A DNA stretch of 64,000 bases from VAZQ01 sp963739385 (GCA_963739385.1 CAVUAI010000014.1:1-64000), one strand, 5' to 3'. Shown: positions 8,869 to 18,731, counted from the first letter of the stretch. The notes: generated by a model not told the origin, from the sequence alone. Numbers and translations are program-made.

Positions 8869-9993
8869 TCAGAACAGGGGCGGTATGACGCCGACCTGAA
8901 ACGGTCCGAGAAACACCGCGCCGTCGGCGAAGCGGACGGGAAACGCTACCGCCGGCTTGCCCTCGAGTTCGGTGCGTTGGCCGAGCGCCGCGACCAGACC
9001 GGGTGCCGCGCTCTGGCGTGCGATCCCGCCGAGCCCGGGAATCAGGCGGTCGAGCGCGCTCAGCGTCGCCCCCACCTGTCCTTCCGACATGAAGCGTTCG
9101 ATGTCGAACATCTTGAGAAGCTTTTCGATGCCGACGACGGTGACCTGCAGGTTGCCGTCGAGACCTCCGCGCGGGGTGAGCCTGAGGGTGCCGGCACCCA
9201 CCGCGATCACCTCGTCCTGCACCAGCCGCGCCTTGAGGATCTCGAGCTGGCCGTCGCGCGCCTGCCATTCCCTGAACCTGACGGGCCAGGGCTTGGGCGA
9301 AATATCGTCGAGGCCGCGGAGGGAGGCCGCGATGTCGGCGTTGATCGGCTTCGCTGCCACCGGGTGGAGCCTGTCGGCGACAGCGGAATTGAGGTGCACG
9401 ACGGTCTCGATCACTGGATTGTCCGGCGTCGAGCCCGCCGCCTGGCGGCCGTGCAGCTCCAGTCGCTGCGCCTTGAAGACGGGGTCGGCGCCGGCGACGC
9501 CGGGCATGCGCAGGCTTGGCGTATCGAGCACCACCGAAGTGCGCTCGATGCTCGACGGCAGGCCGCGCACGCTCGCCTGGCCGAGCCGCCAGTCGGCGAT
9601 GGCCAGGGGCGGCTGCCCGGGTTCGGAAATTTCGACCGGCGCCGTGAACTCGCTGATCACCAGCGTCGGGTCATAGACCTGGACGGCAGCCAGCACGGAC
9701 GGCAGTTTGATCTGCAGTGTCGGCGTGCCCTTGAGCTCGACGGCGGCGCCCGCACAGCGCACCTCGAGACGGAAAGGATAACCCCCGATCGACTGGGTCG
9801 CACACTCCAGCATGCGCCCGGCTTGCTGCTCGCGCTGCCGCCAGGCGGCAAGTTCTACCTCGGCCCGCGAGGCGGCGTAGAACCAGAACCCGGTCCATGC
9901 GATCGCCAGCAGCACGATGAGGGCGAACGGCAGGAACAACGGCCAGCGTCGCCGGCGGCGAGGCGCGACCACGGGGTCAGCGGGATAGGGCAT
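8869..9993 (-). CDS. DUF2125 domain-containing membrane-anchored protein
   Basis: A 374-residue protein with a basic N-terminus (PRRRRRW), one transmembrane segment (about residues 18-40) and a long region with beta-rich repeats, typical of the alphaproteobacterial DUF2125 family. It is probably anchored in the inner membrane with most of the chain periplasmic. AsmA/TamB-like lipid-transfer roles are possible for this fold but not shown. An in-frame ATG exists at 10020. The ATG at 9993 is preferred because AGGAG lies 6 bases before it. The position after tyrC is conserved in Bradyrhizobium-like genomes. Confidence 0.82.
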   Translation of the reverse strand: MPYPADPVVAPRRRRRWPLFLPFALIVLLAIAWTGFWFYAASRAEVELAAWRQREQQAGRMLECATQSIGGYPFRLEVRCAGAAVELKGTPTLQIKLPSVLAAVQVYDPTLVISEFTAPVEISEPGQPPLAIADWRLGQASVRGLPSSIERTSVVLDTPSLRMPGVAGADPVFKAQRLELHGRQAAGSTPDNPVIETVVHLNSAVADRLHPVAAKPINADIAASLRGLDDISPKPWPVRFREWQARDGQLEILKARLVQDEVIAVGAGTLRLTPRGGLDGNLQVTVVGIEKLLKMFDIERFMSEGQVGATLSALDRLIPGLGGIARQSAAPGLVAALGQRTELEGKPAVAFPVRFADGAVFLGPFQVGVIPPLF

Positions 9994-10135
9994 TGGGCGC
10001 TCCTGTGCCGGCCGGCTCATGCCGGCGGGCCTTGTCCAAGGCGTCGATTGCGGCGTTTCGAAGTCAGGTTTCCACGCGCGTTGCGGGGATCACCCTCTGC
10101 TTGGCGCGGCGTTTCATTGCTTGATATCACACCGC

Positions 10136-10717
10136 ATGGACCCGAATCCCGCGCATGCCGGCGAAGACCTCTGGGTGTTCGCCTATGGCTCGCTGATGTG
10201 GCGGCCGGATTTTGCCTTCGTCGAGCGTGTCGAGGCACGGCTCGTCGGCGCGCATCGCGCGCTCTGCGTCTATTCATTCGTCCACCGCGGCACCCCCGAG
10301 CGTCCCGGCCTCGTGCTCGGCCTCGACCGCGGCGGCACCTGTCGCGGCATCGCCTATCGCGTGCCGGCGGCGCAGCGCGGCAAGACCGTCGACTATCTGC
10401 GCGAGCGCGAGCAGGTGACATCGGTCTACCGCGAAGCCATGCGTCCGATCTGGCTCAGGCGCGAGCCGGAGCGGCGGGTGCCGGCGCTCTGCTACATGGT
10501 CGACCGGGGACATGTGCAATATGCCGGGCGGCTCTCGCTCGAGCAGCAATTGCATCACGTGCGGCAAGGCCATGGGCAGTCCGGCGCCAACCGCGACTAT
10601 GTCATCGCCACGGTGGGGGCGCTGGAAAAGCTCGGCTATCGCGAGACCGAACTGCATCTGCTCGCCGCCCGGCTGGGCAGAGCGCACGAGACAAAGGCGG
10701 ACACCGCGCCGTCATGA
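10136..10717 (+). CDS. ChaC-family gamma-glutamylcyclotransferase
   Basis: This 193-residue protein has the ChaC signature FAYGSLMWRP near residue 14 and the acidic and arginine-rich core (YREAMRPIWLRR). ChaC enzymes cleave glutathione to 5-oxoproline and cysteinyl-glycine in the cytoplasm. The ATG at 10136 sits a few residues before the YGSL loop, so the longer upstream open frame is not needed. It is divergent from the DUF2125 gene and converges with plsC. Confidence 0.88.
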   Translation: MDPNPAHAGEDLWVFAYGSLMWRPDFAFVERVEARLVGAHRALCVYSFVHRGTPERPGLVLGLDRGGTCRGIAYRVPAAQRGKTVDYLREREQVTSVYREAMRPIWLRREPERRVPALCYMVDRGHVQYAGRLSLEQQLHHVRQGHGQSGANRDYVIATVGALEKLGYRETELHLLAARLGRAHETKADTAPS

Positions 10718-10747
10718 GCCGCGGTGGCAGCCCTGCCTGATGGGCAC

Positions 10748-11524
10748 TTAGGACAACGGTGCGAGCGAGGTGTCTGCGGTCGCATTCCCGGCGCGATCGC
10801 GGCGGCCGATGGCGACCAGACGCGCGGTCGCGGCTTCGACGGCGCGCTGCAGCCGCTCGAAGAAGGCCTCCTTGCCGAGCCCCGGCGGGATGAGGTCGAG
10901 CACCTCCACCCGCACCGTGCCGGGATAGCGGCGGAGTGACCGGCGCGGCCAGAACAGTCCGGAATTGAGCGCGATCGGCAGGCAGGGAACGCCCATCTCG
11001 GCGTAGAGATGCGCCACGCCGTATTTGTATCTCGGCTCGGCGCCGGGCGGCCGGCGGGTGCCCTCGGGAAAAATGATGATCTGGCGATTGCGCGCAAGCT
11101 CGCGCCGCGCAGACGCGTTCATGTCGAGCAGCGCCTGCGAGCCCCTGCGGCGATCGACGGCGATCATTCCGGCTTTCCAGGCGTACCAGCCGAAGAACGG
11201 AATCCACATCAGCTCACGCTTCATGATGTAGGCGGGGTCGGGCAGGATCAGCAGCAGCGCGAACGTTTCCCACATCGACTGGTGCTTGGCGGCGACCAGC
11301 AGCGGCCCGGGTGGAATTTTATCCAGCCCATGAAAGTTGGCATCCAGGCCACAGACCGTGCGCAGCAGCCACAGGTTGGTTCGCGCCCAGAACCTGCCGA
11401 CCGCGAGAATGCCCCAGCGCGGCATTAACAGCGTCGGCAACGCTGCGATCAGCTGCGCGAACAGATTGAGATAGAACAGAATGTTGAAAATAATCGAGCG
11501 AATCACAAGCACGGGCAGACCCAT
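10748..11524 (-). CDS. plsC: 1-acyl-sn-glycerol-3-phosphate acyltransferase PlsC
   Basis: A 258-residue inner-membrane acyltransferase that makes phosphatidic acid from lysophosphatidic acid. It has an N-terminal hydrophobic helix (about 8-35). The catalytic motif reads HQSMWE (His81, Glu86), i.e. H-X4-E where many family members have H-X4-D. The glycerol-phosphate motif FPEGTRR is near residue 150. The gene starts 19 bases after the stop of the YdcF-like gene and ends an operon with ftsE and ftsX. Confidence 0.88.
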   Translation of the reverse strand: MGLPVLVIRSIIFNILFYLNLFAQLIAALPTLLMPRWGILAVGRFWARTNLWLLRTVCGLDANFHGLDKIPPGPLLVAAKHQSMWETFALLLILPDPAYIMKRELMWIPFFGWYAWKAGMIAVDRRRGSQALLDMNASARRELARNRQIIIFPEGTRRPPGAEPRYKYGVAHLYAEMGVPCLPIALNSGLFWPRRSLRRYPGTVRVEVLDLIPPGLGKEAFFERLQRAVEAATARLVAIGRRDRAGNATADTSLAPLS

Positions 11525-11542
11525 TCCAGCTTCGATTGCAGT

Positions 11543-12235
11543 CTAGCTTGCTTCGCCCGCGCTGGCCGCGGGATTGAGCCCCATGCGAAGCTTGGCAAAC
11601 ACATATTTTACGTACTCGGAAACCATGAGCTTCGCCGTCGCACCGCGCCGCCACCACGGATCCGCGCGACGGCGGTCCGTCACCACCGGAAACGGCACCA
11701 GCGCGACGTCGGGAAGCTGATGTGCGATCTCCGCCAGCGCACGCGGCATGTGATAATTCGAGGTCACCACGATCAGCGAGCGGAAGCCGCGGCTTTCGGC
11801 CCAGCGCCTGGTCTCGATGGCGTTGCCGAGCGTATTGAGCGAGCGATCGATATCGACGCAACAGCGCACCCATCGCTCGAACTCGGGGTTGAGGCGTGAA
11901 ATCTCGCTGGAATTGGTCGAGCGATTCGCGCCGCTGATCAGCAACCGCTTGCCGTGCCCGGACGCCAGCAGCTCGATGGCGTCGGCGATGCGAGAGGCGC
12001 CGCCGGTGAGCGCGACGATGCCGTCGGCGTTGCGCTGGAGCGGGACTTCGTCGGCCGGCACCCGCCAGATGAACCATACGAAACCCAGCCCCCCCACCAG
12101 CAGGGCGGCCGCACACAATGCGAAAGTCGACCACCCGATGCGCCACAACATCGGGCGGGACGCGCGCTCGGTTGGTGCGGTCGAACGCGGCAGCCCGGCG
12201 GGGCCTTCATCGGTGTCTGAACCAGCCGTCGGCAT
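11543..12235 (-). CDS. YdcF-family (DUF218) membrane protein
   Basis: This 230-residue protein has one N-terminal transmembrane helix (about 32-54) followed by the DUF218 domain, with the ALTGG strand near residue 75, SGANRS near 100 and TSNYHMPRA near 150. SanA, ElyC and YdcF proteins of this fold influence envelope or cell-wall integrity; the reaction is unknown. A second ATG at 12259 is possible. The gene lies 74 bases downstream of ftsX and 19 bases upstream of plsC, suggesting an envelope-related operon. Confidence 0.84.
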   Translation of the reverse strand: MPTAGSDTDEGPAGLPRSTAPTERASRPMLWRIGWSTFALCAAALLVGGLGFVWFIWRVPADEVPLQRNADGIVALTGGASRIADAIELLASGHGKRLLISGANRSTNSSEISRLNPEFERWVRCCVDIDRSLNTLGNAIETRRWAESRGFRSLIVVTSNYHMPRALAEIAHQLPDVALVPFPVVTDRRRADPWWRRGATAKLMVSEYVKYVFAKLRMGLNPAASAGEAS

Positions 12236-12309
12236 CTCTTGTCTACCTGCCGCGATCATAGCGCAAAATTCGGCGGCCCGGTGGCCGATGCCGGCGGCTC
12301 GGCAATTGG

Positions 12310-13290
12310 CTAATGAATCGTTTCGATCGTACGTTTGACGGTATGGTGCGCGGCGGCAACCGTGGCAAAGGCAATCAGCACGATCGGCGCGAGCAGCGCC
12401 AGGTAGCCGAGGACCCCGAGGGAAGCGCTGCCGAACAGGGCTGCAAACTGGTCGCCCCCCGCCGTCCCGGCGAGCCAGCCGCTTGCGAGCTCGGCCATGG
12501 CAAACAGCGCAACGGCGGCGCCGCCGCCGAGCAATCCTCCCTTCAGTCCGAGCTGCAGGAAATGCCTTTGGAATTGCCCGGCGATGTAACTGTCCTTGGC
12601 GCCGATGAGATGCAGCACCTCGACCACCGGGCGATTGGTCGCCATGGCGGCCCGCGTCGCGAAGGTCACCGACAGCACGGTGGCGGCGCAGACGAGCAAC
12701 AGCACGCCGAGACCGCCGGCAATGACCGCGCGCGCCATCGCGCGCATGCGCTCGACGAAGCCGCGGTGGTCGTCGAGGCTGGCACCCGGAATCTGCTCGA
12801 GCGCGCCGCGCAGCTGGGCGAGGTCGACCGCGCCGCCGGATGCGATCCGCACCACGATGATGCGCGGGACCGGAAGCTCCTCGAGCTGCACGTCGCTGCC
12901 CAGCCACGGCTCGAGCAGACGCGTGGTCTCCGCCTTGGAATAGGGCCGCACCTCGGCCACGCCGGCGGACGCCCGCGCCAGTTCGGCGGCCTTGGCGACG
13001 TCAGCCTCCATGTCGCGACCCGCGACCGGGCGGACCTGGATCGTGACCTCCCGGGCCACGTCGGCCTGCCATTCGCTCGCTGCCGCCCGCACCAGCATGA
13101 CCGCGCCGGCGGTGAGCGAGGCCAGGAAGGTCATGATGGCGACGACCGCCACCAGGGCACGACCGGACATGGTTGCCTGCGGCACGATCGCCGTATCGAA
13201 GCGCGGCAGCGGCGGCTCGGCCGCCGGCTCGAGCCGCACGTTGCGCTTGGGCGATCGGGTTTCGTCCATCATCACGTCACTCGTAGACAT
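12310..13290 (-). CDS. ftsX: cell division protein FtsX
   Basis: FtsX is the membrane partner of FtsE and controls septal peptidoglycan hydrolases at the division site. The 326-residue product has a cytoplasmic N-terminus, one TM segment (about 45-68), a periplasmic domain of about 100 residues and three C-terminal TM segments, the usual FtsX arrangement. Its start overlaps the end of ftsE by 14 bases. Confidence 0.92.
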   Translation of the reverse strand: MSTSDVMMDETRSPKRNVRLEPAAEPPLPRFDTAIVPQATMSGRALVAVVAIMTFLASLTAGAVMLVRAAASEWQADVAREVTIQVRPVAGRDMEADVAKAAELARASAGVAEVRPYSKAETTRLLEPWLGSDVQLEELPVPRIIVVRIASGGAVDLAQLRGALEQIPGASLDDHRGFVERMRAMARAVIAGGLGVLLLVCAATVLSVTFATRAAMATNRPVVEVLHLIGAKDSYIAGQFQRHFLQLGLKGGLLGGGAAVALFAMAELASGWLAGTAGGDQFAALFGSASLGVLGYLALLAPIVLIAFATVAAAHHTVKRTIETIH

Positions 13291-13936
13291 GCAGGCGGCC
13301 TTCGTGCAGCACGAGGCGGCGCGCGTCGAACTGGTCCATCAGCGCAATGTCGTGGGTGGCGATCACCACCGAAGTTCCTGACCTGTGCAGCTCCACGAAC
13401 AGGCGCAGCAGCCGCTGCGCGAGATTGGGATCGACATTGCCGGTGGGTTCGTCGGCGAGCAGAAGCTGCGGCCGCGCAATCACCGCGCGCGCAATCGCCG
13501 CGCGCTGCTTCTCGCCTCCGGAAAGCAAGGGAGGCAGCGCTGAAATGCGTTCGCCGAGCCCGACCCATTTCAGGAGCTCCACCACCTCCTCGCGATAGCT
13601 GTCCTCGGACTGCCCGATCACCCGCAACGGCAGCGCCACGTTCTCGTAGGTCGTCATGTGGTCGAGCAGGCGGAAATCCTGGAACACGATGCCGATGCGC
13701 CGCCGCAGCGTCGCCAGCGCGTCGTTGCTGAGCGTGGCGATATCGTGGCCGAACAGCGTGACCAGCCCGCGCGTGGGCCGCAGCGACAGGAACAGGAGGC
13801 GCAACAGCGAAGTCTTGCCGGCACCCGATGGGCCGGTCAGAAACTGGAACGAGTGCGGATCGATGCGGAAGGTCAGGTCGCGCAGGACCTCCGGGCCGAG
13901 ATCGTAACGCAATCCTACATGCTCGAACCGGACCAC
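13277..13936 (-). CDS. ftsE: cell division ATP-binding protein FtsE
   Basis: A 219-residue ABC ATPase with Walker A GPSGAGKT near residue 36, signature LSGGEKQRAAIARA, Walker B LLLADEPTG and a switch histidine in THDIALM. The best start is the GTG at 13936 (product beginning V-RFEHVGLRY), which gives the standard FtsE length; the upstream ATG would add 50 residues of unlikely sequence. FtsEX couples ATP use to peptidoglycan hydrolysis at the septum. It leads the ftsE-ftsX-ydcF-plsC operon. Confidence 0.93.
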   Translation of the reverse strand: MVRFEHVGLRYDLGPEVLRDLTFRIDPHSFQFLTGPSGAGKTSLLRLLFLSLRPTRGLVTLFGHDIATLSNDALATLRRRIGIVFQDFRLLDHMTTYENVALPLRVIGQSEDSYREEVVELLKWVGLGERISALPPLLSGGEKQRAAIARAVIARPQLLLADEPTGNVDPNLAQRLLRLFVELHRSGTSVVIATHDIALMDQFDARRLVLHEGRLHVYE

Positions 13937-14269
13937 GTGCTCTCCCCACCGGTGGCGCCCCCGTGGCAGGGCTGGCCCCGCCTCGATCCGCAACTCTACA
14001 GCAACCGGGCTGTTCGATCCCTTCGCTTCGCTTCCGCGCGATGCCCCCGGCGCCCCATGGCCGCTCATCCGCGGTGAGCCCGGCACGAACGTGGGCGAGA
14101 GGTCGTCCTCGGTCGCGATTCGGGCCGTGCCCGCGCCAACCCCAGGGATGGATGGGTGCGGCTGGTTTCCGATTCGTTAACGGACGCTGGCTACCGTCGG
14201 ATGGAGGCGAATGTCCGAACGGGGCGTCCGTGGGGTCATCGCCTGGACGGTGCCGCCCGGAGGAGCGCC

Positions 14270-14674
14270 ATGGCACGCATTCTGATCGCCGACGATGAGG
14301 AAGCGATCCGCACCCTGATCGCCCGCGCGCTCAGGCAGGACGGCCACGAGGTCCTGACGGCGAACGACGGAGCGCAGGCGCTCGACGTGCTGGCGCGCGA
14401 AAAAGGCGCCTTCGCGCTCCTGCTCACCGACATTCGCATGCCGGTCATGGACGGCATCGCGCTGGCGCATGCGGCCGCGCACCGTCATCCCGATGTGACC
14501 ATCCTGTTGATGACGGGTTACGCCGACCAGCGCGAGCGCGCCCATGGTCTCGACGCGCTGGTGCACGATGTCATCACCAAGCCGTTCTCGCTCGGCGCCA
14601 TGCGCAGGGCCGTGAGCGATGCGCTCGGCCTCGCCGCTGCCCGCGAGCCGGCACGGCGCACCGTGTTCGACTAG
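14270..14674 (+). CDS. CpdR-like single-domain response regulator
   Basis: A 134-residue receiver-only protein with phospho-acceptor Asp54 (LLTDIRMP), Thr82 and Lys104 (ITKPF) and no output domain. The sequence resembles CpdR, the Caulobacter cell-cycle adaptor that loads substrates onto ClpXP in its unphosphorylated form. CpdR identity is inferred from similarity and size. A strong ribosome site (GGAGGAGC) precedes the ATG at 14270. The gene points toward the DUF4175 gene, and the two stop codons overlap. Confidence 0.8.
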   Translation: MARILIADDEEAIRTLIARALRQDGHEVLTANDGAQALDVLAREKGAFALLLTDIRMPVMDGIALAHAAAHRHPDVTILLMTGYADQRERAHGLDALVHDVITKPFSLGAMRRAVSDALGLAAAREPARRTVFD

Positions 14675-17259
14675 AAATCCCGCAGCAGCCGCTCGATGTA
14701 TTCGAGCTCGAGCTGCGGCCGGAAGTTCTCGCCGAAACGACGGCGCAGCTCCTCGAGAATACGGCGCGCGCGTTGCACGTCGATCTCGCCCGGCACCTTG
14801 ACGGTGGTGTCGTCGCCGTAGTCGCGCCCGCGCAGCGGCCGGCCGAGCGGGTCGGTCTCCTGCTGGGCGCGCGGCGGCCCGAGCCGGCCGGGCTGACCAT
14901 ACGGGCCGGGTCCCATCATGCCCTGCTGCTGCATCGACTGGGCAAGGTTTTGGGCGCCGCGGCGCAACGCTTCGAGCGCGCGACCTTGCGAGTCGACCGC
15001 GCCGTCCGCATTGCCGTCTCCGAGTTGCCCCTCGGCCTCGCCCATGGCCTCGCCGGCGCGGCCGAGCTGATCCATCTCGCCCTGCCCTTGCTGGCCCTGG
15101 CCCTGGCCCATGCCGCGCTTGCGCAACTCCTCCATCAGCTTCTTGAGCTGATCGCGCAACGCCTGCTGGTTTTCGCGCAGGTCTCCCATCTGGTCGCCCT
15201 GCTGACCCTGCTGGCCCTGTTGTCCTTGCTGCCCCTGCTGGCCGCGCTGGCCACGCTGGCGGTCGCGGCGCTGATCCTGCCCCTGCTGGAAGGTGCGGTC
15301 GCGCAGCTGCTGCTGCTTGCGGATCATGTCGCCGAGCTCATCGAGCGCGGACATCATGTCGTCGTCGCCGTCGCCGTCCATCTGCTGGCCGGGGCGGGCC
15401 GTCTGCAGGTTCTCGAGCATCTGCTGGAGTTCCTGCAGCATGCGGCGGGCGGCATCCTTGGCGCCGGAGCGGGCCATCTGCTCCAGCTTGTCGATCATGC
15501 TGCGCAAATCCTGCGGCCGCAGCTGGCGCGCATTGGGATCGAGCGGCCGGGCGAGCTGCTGCGGGTTCTTGCGCAATTGCTCCGCCAGCGCCTGGAGGAA
15601 TTTGTCGAGCGCCGCGCGCAGCTGATCGGTAAGCTTCTTGATCTCCTCGTCGGTCGCACCGCGCTCCAGGGCCTGGCGCAGCGCTTCCTGCGCCGCGCGC
15701 AGCGCCTGCTCGGCGTCGGACATGCTGCCGTCTTCGAGATGCACCGCCATGTCCCACATGCGCGCCACGACGTCGCGCAACTGGTCGTCGCTCTTCGCGC
15801 GCGCCAGCTGCCAGAAGATCGAACGCAGCCCAAGATAGACGTTGCTCTCCATCTTGAAGGACTCGGGCGCCAGGGTCAGCGCATCGAGCGCGGTGAGCAC
15901 GTTGGCCTGGGCGTCGCCATCGAGCGCCAGGATGCGGCGCTGCTCAATGAGCGAGCGCGCCATCGGCTTCGAGAACGGCCGCTCCGGCAGGCGGAAGTCG
16001 AATGACGGGCTCTGCCCTTCGTTGCCGGCCTCGTCGCGCGCGGTCAGGATCATCGCCACATCGACCCCGGCCCAGGGATGCTCGGTCAGATCCTTGATGC
16101 TCTGTCCGACGCCGCTCTTGGTGCGCGCCTGCGGCAGCACCAGTGGGAAATCGGGCGCGTCATACAGCGCGCGCGGAGCATTGCCGTTGGTGCCCTCGCG
16201 ATTGAGCTGCTTGAACATCGCCTGCGCGCCGACGACGCCGTAATCGTCCTCGAGCTTGTAGGACAGCTGCAGCGCGCCGCGGGCCTGGCCCTCCGGATCC
16301 TTGGCGAGCGCGACGGTCGGCGGCTTGTCCGGAATGGCAGTGAACTGCCAGGTCACGTCACTGGCCGCGGCGCCGCGCACCGTTGCGGTGCCCGTGTCGT
16401 TGATCACGAAACGGCGCTCCTCGGTGCCTTTGCTGGTGACGCTCTGCGCGCCGGAGGCCGGCTCGGCGAGCCCGCCGCTGGCGGCGACGTCGAGATGGAT
16501 CCCGGTCGCTCGGATGACCAGCGTGCTGCCGGCGGGCACCGAAAGCACGGCGGCCGTCTGCACCGGCTCACCCGGCCGCAGGCCTTGCAGGATCACGGGC
16601 GGGCGGCCGGTATAGCTCGGCGGGCTCACCCAGGCATCGATGCGGAAATTGGCGGGCGCCATCACGCCGCGCCAGTCGAAGGCCGCCGCGACGCGCTTCA
16701 TCCGTTCGCCGCCGGCGGCGAAGAAGGTGGCGACCAGCAGGATCGACACCAGGACACGGACGGCGAGCGGATCCCGCAGCGCCAGCCGCGGCATCGGGGC
16801 GCCGGCTTTGAGGCTCTTGGCCGCGCGCAGCGCGCGCTCGATATGGGCACGCCAGAGCGCAAGCGCGTAGGCATCCTGGGTCGGCGCCGCGATCTCGTCG
16901 GCGATCGCAGTGGCGGGCCGGTGGCGCAGGCCGGAATTGAGATCGAGCCGCCGCAATCCATCGAGCCGGCTCGGGATGCGCAGCATGAGGAACGGCGCAA
17001 AGGCTGCGGCCGCCAGCAGGAAAAAGATGCCGAGGCCGATGGCGCGCGCAATCGGCGGCAGCCACAGCCACACGCCAAGCCACGACACCGCCAGGAACAG
17101 GGCCACCACGGTTCCAACCGACGCCAGGGCCGGCCACAACCGCTCCCAGAAAATCGTCCAGCGTGCGCGAGACAGCGCCCGCGCCAGCATGGCATTGCCG
17201 GCGCTCTCCTGGGGAGCGATCTGCTGCGACGGCGCGACGTCCGGGGACTGGTCGGTCAA
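14671..17259 (-). CDS. DUF4175 (TIGR02302-family) membrane protein
   Basis: An 862-residue alphaproteobacterial family protein with two or three N-terminal TM segments (about 30-100 and 170-190), a large extracytoplasmic region and a low-complexity Gln/Gly tail with repeated GQQGQQ units around residues 640-690. Function is unknown. Proposed start is TTG at 17259, with GGGAG 6 bases upstream; an in-frame GTG at 17304 would add 15 residues. It follows argH-lptM-lysA in the same direction, a conserved order in Rhizobiales. The repeat tract (about 15190-15260) could vary in length by slippage. Confidence 0.85.
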   Translation of the reverse strand: MTDQSPDVAPSQQIAPQESAGNAMLARALSRARWTIFWERLWPALASVGTVVALFLAVSWLGVWLWLPPIARAIGLGIFFLLAAAAFAPFLMLRIPSRLDGLRRLDLNSGLRHRPATAIADEIAAPTQDAYALALWRAHIERALRAAKSLKAGAPMPRLALRDPLAVRVLVSILLVATFFAAGGERMKRVAAAFDWRGVMAPANFRIDAWVSPPSYTGRPPVILQGLRPGEPVQTAAVLSVPAGSTLVIRATGIHLDVAASGGLAEPASGAQSVTSKGTEERRFVINDTGTATVRGAAASDVTWQFTAIPDKPPTVALAKDPEGQARGALQLSYKLEDDYGVVGAQAMFKQLNREGTNGNAPRALYDAPDFPLVLPQARTKSGVGQSIKDLTEHPWAGVDVAMILTARDEAGNEGQSPSFDFRLPERPFSKPMARSLIEQRRILALDGDAQANVLTALDALTLAPESFKMESNVYLGLRSIFWQLARAKSDDQLRDVVARMWDMAVHLEDGSMSDAEQALRAAQEALRQALERGATDEEIKKLTDQLRAALDKFLQALAEQLRKNPQQLARPLDPNARQLRPQDLRSMIDKLEQMARSGAKDAARRMLQELQQMLENLQTARPGQQMDGDGDDDMMSALDELGDMIRKQQQLRDRTFQQGQDQRRDRQRGQRGQQGQQGQQGQQGQQGDQMGDLRENQQALRDQLKKLMEELRKRGMGQGQGQQGQGEMDQLGRAGEAMGEAEGQLGDGNADGAVDSQGRALEALRRGAQNLAQSMQQQGMMGPGPYGQPGRLGPPRAQQETDPLGRPLRGRDYGDDTTVKVPGEIDVQRARRILEELRRRFGENFRPQLELEYIERLLRDF

Positions 17260-17392
17260 GTATGTCTCCCGCAAGGAGAATCTGCGAATTTGCGATATTA
17301 GCACGCAGCCTAACTGTAGCCAGCGCGCAAAAGAAGGCAGTCTCTGATCAAAACCACGCCAGCGGAATAAGGTTCAGCACGCCACAAACGGA

Positions 17393-18658
17393 TCACAACC
17401 AGGGCGGCAGGCGGTCGAGCGCGATCAGGTCGGAGACCTCAAGGCGCGGCCGGACCACGGCCCATTCCTGTTCCCGGACAAGCACTTCCGGCACCAGTGC
17501 GCGGGTATTGTAGGTACCGGCCTGGACCGCGCCATAGGCGCCGGCGGTCATGACAGCAAGCAGATCGCCGGGTTGGGGGGCCGGCATCTCGCGCTCGAGC
17601 GCCAGAAAATCGCCCAATTCGCACACCGGACCGGCCACGTCCGCCACGATGCGGGCGGCCCTAGGAGCGGGCTCGCGCACTGGGCGGACGTCGTGGTGGG
17701 CCTCGTAGAGCGTGGGACGGATGAGGTCGTTCATTCCGGCATCGACGATCACGAAGGTCTTGCTCTCGCCGCGCTTGAGGTAGAGCACGCGCGTCACCAG
17801 GATGCCGGCATTGCCGACGATCAGCCGCCCAGGCTCGAACACGAGCGTGCATCCGAGGTCGCGCGTCGCCCGCTTGACCATGGCCGCGTAGGCCTCGGGA
17901 TGCGGCGGCGGCTCGTTGTCCTCGCGATAGGGGATGCCGAGGCCTCCGCCGAGGTCGACATGGCTGATGACGTGCCCGTCCGCGCGCAGGCTCTGCACGA
18001 AGTCGGACAACAGCGCGAACGCATCGTCGAACGGCGCAAGCTCGGTGATCTGGCTGCCGATATGCATGTCGACGCCGGTGACGTCGATGCCGGGTAGCTT
18101 TGCCGCCCGGGCATAGACCTCGCGGGCGCGGCTGATCGGAATGCCGAATTTGTTCTCAGCCTTGCCGGTGGCAATCTTGGCGTGGGTCTTGGCATCGATG
18201 TCGGGATTGACGCGGACCGAGACGCGGGCGGTGCGGCCCTTGGCCCGGGCGATCGCCGACAGGAGCTCGAGCTCGGCTTCGGATTCGACGTTGACGCAGA
18301 GGATGCCCTCATCGACCGCAAGCGCAAGCTCGGCCGCCGTCTTGCCGATGCCGGAGAACATGATCTTGGCCGGCACGATCCCGGCGGCGCGCGCCCGCCT
18401 GAGCTCTCCGCCCGATACCACGTCCGCGCCGGCCCCGAGATCGGCCAGCGTCTTGATCACCGCCTGGTTGGAATTCGCCTTCATTGCATAGCAGACCAGC
18501 GCCTTCACGTCGGCGAAGGCGTCGGCAAAAATCCGGTAATGCCGCTGCAGCGTGGCGGTCGAGTAGCAATAGAACGGGGTGCCGACCGCCTGCGCGACAT
18601 CTCCGAGATCGACCGCCTCGGCGTGCAGGACGCCGTTGCGATAATGGAAATGGTGCAT
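17393..18658 (-). CDS. lysA: diaminopimelate decarboxylase
   Basis: The 421-residue PLP enzyme decarboxylates meso-diaminopimelate to lysine, the last step of lysine synthesis. Cofactor lysine Lys60 lies in CYAMKANSN; the phosphate loop GGGLGIPY and the EPGR block are both present, as is the HIGSQ motif. It sits 73 bases downstream of the lptM gene and is probably cotranscribed with argH. Confidence 0.96.
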   Translation of the reverse strand: MHHFHYRNGVLHAEAVDLGDVAQAVGTPFYCYSTATLQRHYRIFADAFADVKALVCYAMKANSNQAVIKTLADLGAGADVVSGGELRRARAAGIVPAKIMFSGIGKTAAELALAVDEGILCVNVESEAELELLSAIARAKGRTARVSVRVNPDIDAKTHAKIATGKAENKFGIPISRAREVYARAAKLPGIDVTGVDMHIGSQITELAPFDDAFALLSDFVQSLRADGHVISHVDLGGGLGIPYREDNEPPPHPEAYAAMVKRATRDLGCTLVFEPGRLIVGNAGILVTRVLYLKRGESKTFVIVDAGMNDLIRPTLYEAHHDVRPVREPAPRAARIVADVAGPVCELGDFLALEREMPAPQPGDLLAVMTAGAYGAVQAGTYNTRALVPEVLVREQEWAVVRPRLEVSDLIALDRLPPWL

Positions 18659-18731
18659 GGCTCCGGCTTATAGCGTTTTGCGGCGACGGGGAAACGGCCC
18701 GCCGCAGAAAATGCACAAGTGCAGAAAAATA

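Noticed and set aside
14773..16005. Leu/Ala-rich plus-strand frame opposite the DUF4175 gene, seeming to encode a membrane protein
   Set aside because: The hydrophobicity comes from the antisense of Gln codons in the repeat tract.
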